Source: Arthrobacter globiformis (GTDB taxonomy: Bacteria > Actinomycetota > Actinomycetes > Actinomycetales > Micrococcaceae). From it: 64,000 bases of DNA. Shown in pieces: positions 56,702-64,000 of this stretch; the stretch's first letter is position 1; each line of letters begins with the position of its first letter. The translations under genes and the position numbers were made by a program. The notes beneath the pieces are model-generated. The model was not told the DNA's origin. It was given only the letters and a program-made list of their open reading frames with translations, and searched no databases. The DNA lies in the NCBI RefSeq assembly GCF_003261175.1, contig NZ_QLNP01000105.1, positions 186,001-250,000 of the forward strand, given 5' to 3'.

Positions 56702-57804
56702 TGGCGGTGCCCGCGCTGTTCCAGCCGCTGACGCTGCGCTCCCTGGAACTGCAGCACCGCGGCTGGGTCTCGCCGATGTGCCAGTACAGCTGCGAACCTG
56801 ACGAGGCCCCCGGAGTGCCCAACGACTGGCACCTCATGCACCTCGGGTCGTTCGCCGCCGGGGGAGCGGCCCTCATCCTGACCGAGGCTGCGGCTGTCAA
56901 CGCCGAAGGGCGTATCAGCCCGCGGGACGCGGGGCTGTACAACGACGAGCAGGCGGAGGGCTGGGAGCGGATCGTCCGCTTCGTGCACCGCCACGGCGTC
57001 GCCGACGCCAAGATCGGTGCCCAGCTCGCCCATGCGGGACGGAAGGCGTCCACCTACTGGCCGTTTTCCGGCCGGAGCGGCTCCGTCCCCGCGTCCGACG
57101 GCGGCTGGGAGACAGTCGGTCCGGGCCCCCAGCCTTTCGACGGCTACGCGACACCCGCCGCCATGACCGAGGATGACATCAAGCGCGTCACCGCGGATTT
57201 TGCCGCCGCAGCGACCCGCGCCGTCGACATCGGCTTCGACACCATCGAGTTGCACGGCGCCCATGGCTACCTCCTGCACCAGTTCCAGAGCCCGCTGATC
57301 AACGACCGCACTGACGCTTGGGGAGGCGATGCGGAGGGACGTGACCGGCTGACCCTGGCCGTCATCGACGCTGTCCGCAACGTCATCCCGGAGTCCATGC
57401 CGCTGCTGCTTCGCATCTCGGCAACCGACTGGGCGGAGGGCGGAATCAGCGTGGAGGACTCGGTCAGCCTGGCCGCGCAGGCCGCGCAGCGGGGAGTGGA
57501 CCTGGTGGACGTGTCCAGCGGCGGGGCCGTGGCGCACCAGCAGATCCAGCCCGGGCCGGGCTACCAGACGGAGTTCGCAGCCCGGATCCGCCGCGAAACA
57601 GGAGTCGCCACCGGCACTGTCGGGCTGCTGACGTCCCCGGGACAGGCCGAACATGTGGTGGCCACCGGTCAGGCCGACGGCGTCTTTATCGCCCGGGCGG
57701 CCCTGCGGGATCCGCACTGGTGGCTGCGGGCCGCCTTTGAACTCGGCCACGACCTGCGCTGGGCGCCGCAGTACGAACGGGCCGTGCCGCGCCGCACGTT
57801 CTGA
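56701..57804 (+). CDS. NADH:flavin oxidoreductase, Old Yellow Enzyme family (YqjM-like)
   Basis: FMN enzyme of 367 residues that reduces activated C=C bonds or nitro groups with NAD(P)H. The TIM barrel shows LFQPLTLRSLELQHRGWVSPMCQYS, the substrate/FMN residues AQLAHAGRK, IELHGAHGYLLHQFQSPLINDRTDAWGG and the phosphate-binding GVATGTVGLLTS. The Cys in PMCQYS is that of the YqjM (thermophilic-like) class. GTG 56701 overlaps the ybbN stop. Confidence 0.93.
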   Translation: MAVPALFQPLTLRSLELQHRGWVSPMCQYSCEPDEAPGVPNDWHLMHLGSFAAGGAALILTEAAAVNAEGRISPRDAGLYNDEQAEGWERIVRFVHRHGVADAKIGAQLAHAGRKASTYWPFSGRSGSVPASDGGWETVGPGPQPFDGYATPAAMTEDDIKRVTADFAAAATRAVDIGFDTIELHGAHGYLLHQFQSPLINDRTDAWGGDAEGRDRLTLAVIDAVRNVIPESMPLLLRISATDWAEGGISVEDSVSLAAQAAQRGVDLVDVSSGGAVAHQQIQPGPGYQTEFAARIRRETGVATGTVGLLTSPGQAEHVVATGQADGVFIARAALRDPHWWLRAAFELGHDLRWAPQYERAVPRRTF

Positions 57805-57887
57805 CCGCTTTTAGGCGTACCGCGTCAGCAGGTTTTTACTCCTTCCGGAGGATCCCCCCGGCGACAGGCCAAGACTAGGGTAAGTGC

Positions 57888-58652
57888 ATGAGCACTCCCT
57901 TAACAGCCCTCTCGATCAGGGGGCTTGCCAAGCGCTTCGGCACCAAGATCGCGGTGGACGGCATCAGCCTCGACGTTCCCGCCGGTTCGTTCTTCGGCAT
58001 TGTCGGGCCCAACGGTGCCGGCAAGACCACCACCCTGTCCATGGCCACGGGCCTGCTCCGCCCGGACTTCGGAACGGCGGTGGTCCACGGCGTGGACGTC
58101 TGGGCACAGCCGCTGGAAGCCAAGAAGCTGATGGGCATCCTGCCCGACGGAGTGCGGCTCTTTGACCGGCTCAGCGGTGAGCAGCTGGTCACCTACGCCG
58201 GGCTGCTCCGGGGCATGGACAGGGCCGTGGTGGCTGCCCGGGTGGGGGAACTGCTCGCAGCCTTGGACCTCGGCCAGGACGCGGGCACCCTCGTGGTGGA
58301 CTACTCGGCCGGCATGACTAAGAAGATCGCGCTGGCCTCCGCGCTGATCCATGCTCCGAAGGTCCTCGTGCTGGATGAGCCCTTCGAATCCGTGGATCCC
58401 GTCTCCGCCGCCAACATCAGGGACATCCTGGAGAGGTACGTGGCGACGGGCGGTACCGTGATCGTGTCCAGCCACGTGATGGACCTCGTGCAGCGGATGT
58501 GCGACCACGTCGCCGTGATTGCCGGCGGCCGGATCCTGGCCGCCGGAACGGTGGACCAGGTGCGGGCCGGCGCGAGCCTGGAAGAGAGGTTTGTGCAGCT
58601 TGTGGGCGGCAGGAGCCAGACGGAGGGGCTCGAATGGTTGCGCACCTTCTGA
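57888..58652 (+). CDS. ABC transporter ATP-binding protein (exporter type)
   Basis: A 254-residue ATPase. Walker A GPNGAGKTT (about residue 42), a degenerate signature YSAGMTKKIALAS, Walker B VLVLDEPFESVD and VIVSSHVMDLV. This fits ABC-2-type multidrug, lipid or peptide exporters. ATG 57888 lies six bases behind TAGGGT (57876-57881), a leaderless arrangement. It overlaps the permease gene by 19 nt. Confidence 0.9.
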   Translation: MSTPLTALSIRGLAKRFGTKIAVDGISLDVPAGSFFGIVGPNGAGKTTTLSMATGLLRPDFGTAVVHGVDVWAQPLEAKKLMGILPDGVRLFDRLSGEQLVTYAGLLRGMDRAVVAARVGELLAALDLGQDAGTLVVDYSAGMTKKIALASALIHAPKVLVLDEPFESVDPVSAANIRDILERYVATGGTVIVSSHVMDLVQRMCDHVAVIAGGRILAAGTVDQVRAGASLEERFVQLVGGRSQTEGLEWLRTF

Positions 58653-60205
58653 GGCTGAAGCTCACGCTGTTGCGGAACGGCCTGCGGCGCAGCCCGTGGC
58701 AGCTTGTGGGGCTGGCCTTCGGCGGGCTGTATGCGCTGGGCATCGTGGGCATGTGCCTGGTGCTGCTGGTCCTCCTCCGGCAGGAGGATCCGGGCCTGGC
58801 CCAGACCGTGGTGGTGCTCGGCGGATCGGTCGCCCTGCTGGGCTGGGGGATTGTGCCCGTCGTTGCCTCGGCCGTGGACATGACGCTTGACCCGGCCCGG
58901 TTCACGACGTCGGCCGTGCCCATGCCGCAGCTGCTGGCCGGCCTCGCGCTCGGCGGCCTCATCGGACTCCCGGGGCTGGCCACATTGCTCGTCGCCCTGG
59001 GCACCGTGGTCACCTGGTCACGCAGTGTGCTGCCAGCCGTGGGTGCGCTGACCGGAGCCCTTTTGGGCGTGCTCACCTGTGTGGTGTTCTCCCGCGTCGT
59101 CACGACAGCCACGGCAAGCCTGGCTTCCTCCCGGCGTTTCAAGGACGTCAGCGGGATTGCCTTCTTGGTTCCCCTGGTCCTCCTCGGCCCCATCACCGCC
59201 GGCATCTTCCAGGGGACGGCGGGTTCAGGGGTCTTCCTGTCCGGGCTGGCCGACAGGATTTCCTGGACGCCGCTGGGGGCCGCCTGGTCTCTGGGCGGCG
59301 ACCTCGAAAGGGGCCAGGCGGGCGCGGCGGGACTCAAGCTGCTCATCGCCGTGGCCACGCTTGCCGGGCTTTCCTGGTGCTGGAAGCTGCTGCTCGAACG
59401 CGCGCTGGTTACGCCGCCCTATGCCGGGAGCAGCCGCCGGAAGGGCGGGCGCCTGGGGCTCTTCGCGCTCCTGCCCGGCACGCCGGCCGGTGCCATCACG
59501 GCTCGGGCGCTGACCTACTGGTTCCGTGATCCCCGGTACTCAGGCTCGCTGGTGGTCATCCCCCTGCTGCCGGTCGTCCTGGCCTTCCAGGGCAGCCAGA
59601 CCAACGACTACGGCGTCCTGATGATCACCGGGCCGCTTACCGCCTTCCTCCTGGCGTGGTCCATCTCTGGGGATGTGTCCTACGACAACACCGCCTTTGC
59701 CCTGCACCTGGCCGCCGGCGTGCGGGGTGTCCATGACCGGCTGGGGCGCGCGCTGGCGTGCCTGGCGTTCGCGCTGCCAACGGTGCTGGTCCTCGCCATT
59801 GTGCCGTTCTTCATTACGGGGGACTGGGCGTGGGGACCCTCGATTCTAGGAATATCCGTGGGAGTGCTGCTGACCGGGCTGGGCCTGTCGTCCGTGGTGT
59901 CCGCCCGCTACACGATTGCCGTGCCCCTTCCCGGCGACAGCCCGTTCAAGAAGCCGCCGGGCAACGTGGGGCAGACCCTTGCCGTCCAATTTGGCGGAAT
60001 GGGTGTTCTCCTGGTGCTGGTCCTCCCGGAGGCCGGCCTGGTCCTGGCGCAGGTGCTCACCGGTGACCTGCTGTTCGGCTGGATCAACCTGGCGGTCGGC
60101 CCCGTCCTCGGCGCTGCCCTGTTCATTGTGGGGGTCCGGGTCGGCGGGCGCTGGCTCGATGCCCGCGGCCCCGAGCTCCTGGCCCAGGTCACGGTCAACC
60201 GCTGA
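58634..60205 (+). CDS. ABC transporter permease, many-TM
   Basis: A 523-residue membrane protein with about 12 helices, beginning MVAHLLRLKLTLLRNGLRRSPWQLVGLAFGGLYALG. The ribosome site GGAGGGG lies within the ATPase gene and the ORF overlaps its end, so the two are coupled. It resembles large actinobacterial exporter permeases without known substrate; no lantibiotic or sensor-kinase gene is adjacent. Confidence 0.88.
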   Translation: MVAHLLRLKLTLLRNGLRRSPWQLVGLAFGGLYALGIVGMCLVLLVLLRQEDPGLAQTVVVLGGSVALLGWGIVPVVASAVDMTLDPARFTTSAVPMPQLLAGLALGGLIGLPGLATLLVALGTVVTWSRSVLPAVGALTGALLGVLTCVVFSRVVTTATASLASSRRFKDVSGIAFLVPLVLLGPITAGIFQGTAGSGVFLSGLADRISWTPLGAAWSLGGDLERGQAGAAGLKLLIAVATLAGLSWCWKLLLERALVTPPYAGSSRRKGGRLGLFALLPGTPAGAITARALTYWFRDPRYSGSLVVIPLLPVVLAFQGSQTNDYGVLMITGPLTAFLLAWSISGDVSYDNTAFALHLAAGVRGVHDRLGRALACLAFALPTVLVLAIVPFFITGDWAWGPSILGISVGVLLTGLGLSSVVSARYTIAVPLPGDSPFKKPPGNVGQTLAVQFGGMGVLLVLVLPEAGLVLAQVLTGDLLFGWINLAVGPVLGAALFIVGVRVGGRWLDARGPELLAQVTVNR

Positions 60206-60259
60206 AAAGTAGCTACCCGCCGTGGTTGACTAGCAGGACAGCTGAGAGAAAGGCCGGAA

Positions 60260-61042
60260 ATGGAAGTCGTCATACTTCCGGGCGGCAAGCAGATCGCCTC
60301 CCTCGTGGCGGACGCGGTGGAAAGCCTGCTGCGGAGCAAGCCCGACGCGGTGCTGGGGCTTGCCACAGGATCATCGCCGCTGCCGGTCTACGACGAACTT
60401 GCCCGGCGGCACGAACAGGCCGGCCTGGACTTCAGTCGTGCCTCCGGGTTCACCCTGGATGAGTATGTCGGGCTGGAACCCGCACACCCCGAGTCCTACC
60501 GGGAGGTGATCCGCCGCGACTTCGCGAACCGGGTCAACATCGACCCCGCGAACGTCCTCGGACCGGACGGAAGCGCTGCCGACATCCCGGCAGCCTGCCG
60601 GGCCTACGAGGACCGGATTAGGGAGCGCGGCGGCATCGACCTGCAACTTCTGGGTTTGGGCACCGACGGGCACATCGGCTTCAACGAGCCGGGGTCGTCG
60701 CTGGCATCCCGCACCCGGATCAAGTCGCTCATCGAGCAGACCCGGCGCGACAACGCCCGCTTCTTCAACAGCCTTGAAGAGGTTCCGCACCACGTGGTGA
60801 CCCAGGGGCTGGGCACCATTCTCGAGTCGCGGCACGCGATCCTGCTTGCCACCGGAGCGCAGAAAGCGCAGGCCGTCCACGACCTTGTGGAGGGGCCCCT
60901 TGCCGCCATTTGTCCTGCCTCTGTCCTGCAGTTGCACCCCCATGCCTCCATCGTGGTGGACGAGGCCGCCGCGTCGTCACTGAAGCTCGCCGACTACTAT
61001 CGGCACACCTTCGACCACAAACCGGCGTGGCAGGGGCTCTGA
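60260..61042 (+). CDS. nagB: Glucosamine-6-phosphate deaminase
   Basis: Converts glucosamine-6-P to fructose-6-P and ammonia in amino sugar use. The 260 residues carry LGLATGSSPLPVYDELAR, SGFTLDEYVGLEPAHPESY, the catalytic GTDGHIGFNEPGSSLASRTR and ILLATGAQKAQAVHDLVEGP. AGAAAGG before ATG 60260. No nagA or PTS gene is beside it. Confidence 0.95.
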   Translation: MEVVILPGGKQIASLVADAVESLLRSKPDAVLGLATGSSPLPVYDELARRHEQAGLDFSRASGFTLDEYVGLEPAHPESYREVIRRDFANRVNIDPANVLGPDGSAADIPAACRAYEDRIRERGGIDLQLLGLGTDGHIGFNEPGSSLASRTRIKSLIEQTRRDNARFFNSLEEVPHHVVTQGLGTILESRHAILLATGAQKAQAVHDLVEGPLAAICPASVLQLHPHASIVVDEAAASSLKLADYYRHTFDHKPAWQGL

Positions 61043-61102
61043 TAGGAACCTGCGCCCGGGTCCTCCCGCGGCCGCCCGTCCGGAACGGCTAAGATGGATG
61101 CC

Positions 61103-61435
61103 ATGAGTAGCATGACGGATCCTCTCGACAACGACCCCATGCGTGAGCTTTCCGGAGCCGGATCGTCCACCGCAACCATTGAGCGCGAGGAACTGCGCCA
61201 GGAAGTGGAGCCCGGCGACCGTGAGCGCTTCTCGCACTACGTGCGCAAGGAAAAGATCATGGAGTCCGCTTTGACGGGCGAACCGGTCATCGCGCTGTGT
61301 GGCAAGGTCTGGACGCCTGGACGGGATCCGCAGAAGTTCCCGGTCTGCCCCGAGTGCAAAGAGGTCTATGACGGCCTCCGCCCGGGCAACGACGGCGGCA
61401 AGGGGTCCGGCGGAGACTCAGGCAACAACAAGTAG
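61103..61435 (+). CDS. DUF3039 zinc-ribbon protein
   Basis: A 110-residue protein with an acidic N-terminus, a central FSHYVRKEKIMESALTGEPVIALCGKVW and a Cys set (CGK ... CPEC) forming a likely zinc ribbon. It is coupled by a one-base overlap to the helicase, and the pair is common in Actinobacteria. Function unknown. ATG 61103 is 7 nt behind TAAGAT (61090-61095); ATG 61094 is an alternative. Confidence 0.82.
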   Translation: MSSMTDPLDNDPMRELSGAGSSTATIEREELRQEVEPGDRERFSHYVRKEKIMESALTGEPVIALCGKVWTPGRDPQKFPVCPECKEVYDGLRPGNDGGKGSGGDSGNNK

Positions 61436-63213
61436 TGACGGAGACACTCTTCGGCGGACCCACCCTGCCTCCGGCTTATCCGGAACGTGCAGCCTGGGGA
61501 ACCGCCCAGAAGCTCCGTGCCTGGCAACAGGAAGCGCTGGACCTTTACTTCAGCAAAGCTCCCCGCGACTTTATGGCAGTGGCCACCCCCGGCGCCGGCA
61601 AAACCACCTTTGCGCTCAGGGTGGCCTCCATGCTCATCGAGGCCGGCACGGTGAACCGCGTGACCATCGTGGCGCCCACGGACCACCTGAAGCGGCAGTG
61701 GGCTGACGCTGCGGCGCGCGTCGGCATTGCGATCGACCCCAACTTCAAGAATTCCGACGGCCAGCACGGCCGCGGGTTCATCGGCGTGGCCGTGACCTAT
61801 GCGCAGGTGGCCAGCAAGCCCATGCTGCACCGGGCCAAGACTGAAGCCGCCCGCACCCTGGTGATCCTTGATGAAATCCACCACGGCGGCGAGGCACTGT
61901 CCTGGGGTGACGGTCTCCGGGAGGCCTTCGATCCCGCTGCCCGGCGGCTGTCCCTGACCGGTACGCCGTTCCGGTCGGACACCTCGCCCATTCCGTTCGT
62001 GGAGTACACCGAGGACCGTGAGGGCATCCGGCGCTCCAAGTCGGACTACACCTACGGCTACGGCAATGCGCTGCGTGACCACGTGGTGCGCCCGGTCATC
62101 TTCATGGCCTATTCCGGGCAGATGCGCTGGCGCACCAGCGCCGGTGACGAGATGGCCGCCTCCCTCGGCGAGGCCGCGGTCACGAAGGACATCACGTCGC
62201 AGGCCTGGCGGACCGCCCTGAACCCTGCGGGCGAATGGATTCCCGCCGTTCTGGCGGGAGCGGACAAGCGGCTCAGCGAGGTCCGTCGGTCCGTTCCGGA
62301 CGCCGGCGGCCTGGTGATCGCCACTGACCACGAGGACGCCCGGGCGTACGCCGGCCAGCTCAAGAAGATCACGGGCGAGTCGCCGACCGTGATCCTGTCC
62401 GATGATGCGAAGGCTTCAAACAAGATTGAGGAGTTCAGCGCGGGCAACCAGCGCTGGATGGTTGCCGTGCGAATGGTGTCCGAAGGCGTGGACGTGCCGC
62501 GCCTTTCGGTGGGCGTCTACGCCACGTCGACCTCCACCCCCTTGTTCTTCGCCCAGGCAGTGGGTCGCTTCGTGCGTTCCCGGAAACGGGGCGAGACGGC
62601 CTCGGTCTTCCTGCCGTCCGTTCCCCCGCTGATGGCGCTGGCCAACAGCATGGAGGCCGAACGTGACCATGCCCTGGACCGGCCGCAGAACGATGACGGG
62701 GACGGCCTCATGGACCTCGAAGAGTCGCTGATGGACGAGGCGAACCGCGAGGAGAAGGCGTCGGACAGCCTGACCAAGGGCAAGTTTGAGGCGCTGGACT
62801 CGCAGGCGTCGTTCGACCGCGTGCTGTTTGACGGCGGCGAGTTCGGCACCGGAGGCGACATCGGGTCCGAGGATGAACTGGACTTCCTCGGCATCCCGGG
62901 CCTGCTGGACGCAGAGCAGGTGGGCATGCTGCTGCGCCAGCGCCAGCACGAGCAGCAGGGCCGCAAGAAACGCCAGGGCCCCGCGGCAGCGCCCGCCGCC
63001 CCCGCGGTACCCGACCACCGCATGCTGATGGACCTGCGCAATGAGTTGGCGAAGAACGTGGCGGCCTGGTCCGCACGGACGGGCACACCGCATGGCGTGG
63101 TGCACACGAAGCTGCGGACCGTCTGCGGCGGCCCTCCGGTGGCACAGGCGAATGAGGAGCAGCTCCAGTCCAGGCTGAAGAAGCTCCAGGACTGGTTCAT
63201 CGGCCGGACATAG
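61435..63213 (+). CDS. DEAD/DEAH-box SF2 helicase
   Basis: A 592-residue SF2 helicase. Motif Ia region REWQ-like LRAWQQEALDLYF, motif I ATPGAGKTTFAL (about residue 50), motif II DEIHHGG (about 143), motif III SLTGTPFRSD, and motifs V/VI VSEGVDVPRLSVGVYAT and QAVGRFVRSR. The core is of the UvrB/type III restriction-like kind. The C-terminal 200 residues are charged and of unknown role. GTG 61435 overlaps the DUF3039 stop. Confidence 0.93.
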   Translation: MTETLFGGPTLPPAYPERAAWGTAQKLRAWQQEALDLYFSKAPRDFMAVATPGAGKTTFALRVASMLIEAGTVNRVTIVAPTDHLKRQWADAAARVGIAIDPNFKNSDGQHGRGFIGVAVTYAQVASKPMLHRAKTEAARTLVILDEIHHGGEALSWGDGLREAFDPAARRLSLTGTPFRSDTSPIPFVEYTEDREGIRRSKSDYTYGYGNALRDHVVRPVIFMAYSGQMRWRTSAGDEMAASLGEAAVTKDITSQAWRTALNPAGEWIPAVLAGADKRLSEVRRSVPDAGGLVIATDHEDARAYAGQLKKITGESPTVILSDDAKASNKIEEFSAGNQRWMVAVRMVSEGVDVPRLSVGVYATSTSTPLFFAQAVGRFVRSRKRGETASVFLPSVPPLMALANSMEAERDHALDRPQNDDGDGLMDLEESLMDEANREEKASDSLTKGKFEALDSQASFDRVLFDGGEFGTGGDIGSEDELDFLGIPGLLDAEQVGMLLRQRQHEQQGRKKRQGPAAAPAAPAVPDHRMLMDLRNELAKNVAAWSARTGTPHGVVHTKLRTVCGGPPVAQANEEQLQSRLKKLQDWFIGRT

Positions 63214-63241
63214 CGGCGCCTGAAGGAGCCAGCCGCAAAAC

Positions 63242-63877
63242 CTACTCGAGGTCCACGCCGCCCAGCTCCATTTCGGCGTAGGTGTCGTCGAGGTCATCGG
63301 CGATGCCCGCCGTCAGCCGCTTAATCACGGTGACGGCGTAGCCGGCCTGGACGGCATCCAGTGACGTTGCCATGACGCAGTGGTCGGTGGCGAGGCCCAC
63401 CACCACGACGTCCTCCACGTCGTGGCTCTGGAGCCAGTCGTCGAGGCCGATCGCGTCTTCCTCGGGGGCGTAGCCGGGGTCGGCGGCTCCGGGCAGGGAA
63501 CCGGGCTGCCGCTCGCCGGTGGGGACGGCGTCCTCCGGTGCCAGCAGGCCTTCGAACCCGGAGTAGGCAGCGGTATACAGGCCCTTGTGGAAGTAGGCCT
63601 GGATGTGTTCGGTGTCGAGTTCCGGGTGCAGCTCGGCTCCCTGGCTCCCGGCCACGCAGTGCGGTGGCCAGGTGTCCTTGAAGTCCGGGGCTTCCGAGAA
63701 ATGGGCGCCCGGATCGATGTGCCAGTCCTGCGTGGCCACGATGTGGTCGAACTGGCCGTGGTGGTTCTCGACGTACTCGCTGATGGCCCCGGCCACGGAG
63801 GCCCCGCCCTCCACCGGCAGCGCGCCGCCCTCGCAGAAATCGTTCTGGACGTCGACGATGATGAGTGCCCGTGCCAT
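63242..63877 (-). CDS. pncA: Nicotinamidase / isochorismatase-family cysteine hydrolase
   Basis: Turns nicotinamide into nicotinate for NAD salvage. The 211 residues show ALIIVDVQNDFCEGGALPVEGG (catalytic Asp), the metal site DWHIDPGAHF, the Lys in FHKG and the nucleophile Cys in GLATDHCVMATSLDA. A 35-residue insert (GERQPGSLPGAADPGYAPEEDAIG) enlarges the middle. GAGGAG precedes the ATG; it follows pncB by 19 nt. Confidence 0.93.
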   Translation of the reverse strand: MARALIIVDVQNDFCEGGALPVEGGASVAGAISEYVENHHGQFDHIVATQDWHIDPGAHFSEAPDFKDTWPPHCVAGSQGAELHPELDTEHIQAYFHKGLYTAAYSGFEGLLAPEDAVPTGERQPGSLPGAADPGYAPEEDAIGLDDWLQSHDVEDVVVVGLATDHCVMATSLDAVQAGYAVTVIKRLTAGIADDLDDTYAEMELGGVDLE

Positions 63878-63896
63878 CAGTTCTCCTCAGTTCCCA

Positions 63897-64000
63897 TCAG
63901 TTGTCCTCATAGAGCGTCGGAATAGCCGGCTCGCCGCGGTGCAGGCGGTGGACTACCGAGGGCAGTTCGGCCATGGAATCGGCGTGGCGCTGCCGGGCGC
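63897..64000 (-). CDS. pncB: Nicotinate phosphoribosyltransferase, C-terminal end only
   Basis: The last 34 codons of a gene entering from the right (ARQRHADSMAELPSVVHRL, then IPTLYEDN at the end). This ending, and position directly before pncA, fit nicotinate phosphoribosyltransferase, which makes NaMN from the product of PncA. The rest is outside the window, so the call depends partly on context. Confidence 0.75.
   Translation of the reverse strand, partial: ARQRHADSMAELPSVVHRLHRGEPAIPTLYEDN

Overview
The window is ordinary, gene-dense chromosome of a high-GC actinobacterium. The best fit is the Micrococcaceae, most like Arthrobacter/Pseudarthrobacter. The reasons are the GC-rich third codon positions, the rho-prfA-prmC-sua5-wecA-atp gene order shared with mycobacteria, NucS mismatch repair, the mycobacterial-type Kgd, a DUF222/HNH endonuclease, the argS-lysA-hom-thrC-thrB operon, and many start codons that sit 6-7 nt behind a TANNNT -10 box (leaderless mRNAs). 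I see no prophage, insertion sequence, CRISPR array or rRNA.

Region by region. 1-3284: kgd (2-oxoglutarate metabolism, 3' end off the window). 3649-6149: two overlapping CNNM/HlyC-type membrane proteins. 6188-9464: a zinc uptake locus, znuA-znuC-znuB behind a near-perfect Zur-type palindrome, with a convergent Zur/Fur-family regulator. 9560-13920: an MBL-fold hydrolase, a Cds1-like cysteine desulfhydrase divergent from a two-domain sulfurtransferase, and an alcohol dehydrogenase/HIT pair. 13954-19698: a DUF222/HNH protein and HrpA helicase. 19864-22463: a 55-residue membrane protein, a GlxA-type regulator with its own palindromic operator, and a protealysin-like M4 protease with an emfourin-type inhibitor. 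22563-22635: tRNA-Arg(CCG). 22729-25655: a three-gene flavin electron-transfer operon. 25849-32410: arginyl-tRNA synthetase plus lysine and threonine biosynthesis. 32411-41122: a long structured leader and rho, then prfA, prmC, sua5 and wall-polymer enzymes (WecG-like, GT2, WecA). 41213-49608: the F1Fo ATP synthase operon. 49740-53709: a cold shock protein with a structured leader, nucS, a zinc-ribbon protein, an alpha/beta hydrolase and an AI-2E transporter. 53901-60205: an unknown two-TM protein, a YbbN-like TPR protein, an Old Yellow Enzyme homologue and an ABC exporter. 60260-64000: nagB, DUF3039 plus an SF2 helicase, and NAD salvage (pncA, partial pncB).

The most interesting accessory module is the FMN_bind lipoprotein / ApbE / membrane-FNR operon at 22729-25655. 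It looks like a complete device for moving electrons from NAD(P)H through the membrane to a flavinylated exported lipoprotein. Other points worth following are the protease-inhibitor pair, a 14-bp tandem repeat over the promoter of the mismatch-repair gene nucS, the hairpin-rich rho leader, a UUCG-capped hairpin inside the atp operon, and an alcohol dehydrogenase whose N-terminus looks grafted from another protein. All functional calls come from reading motifs and gene order by eye; no database search was run.
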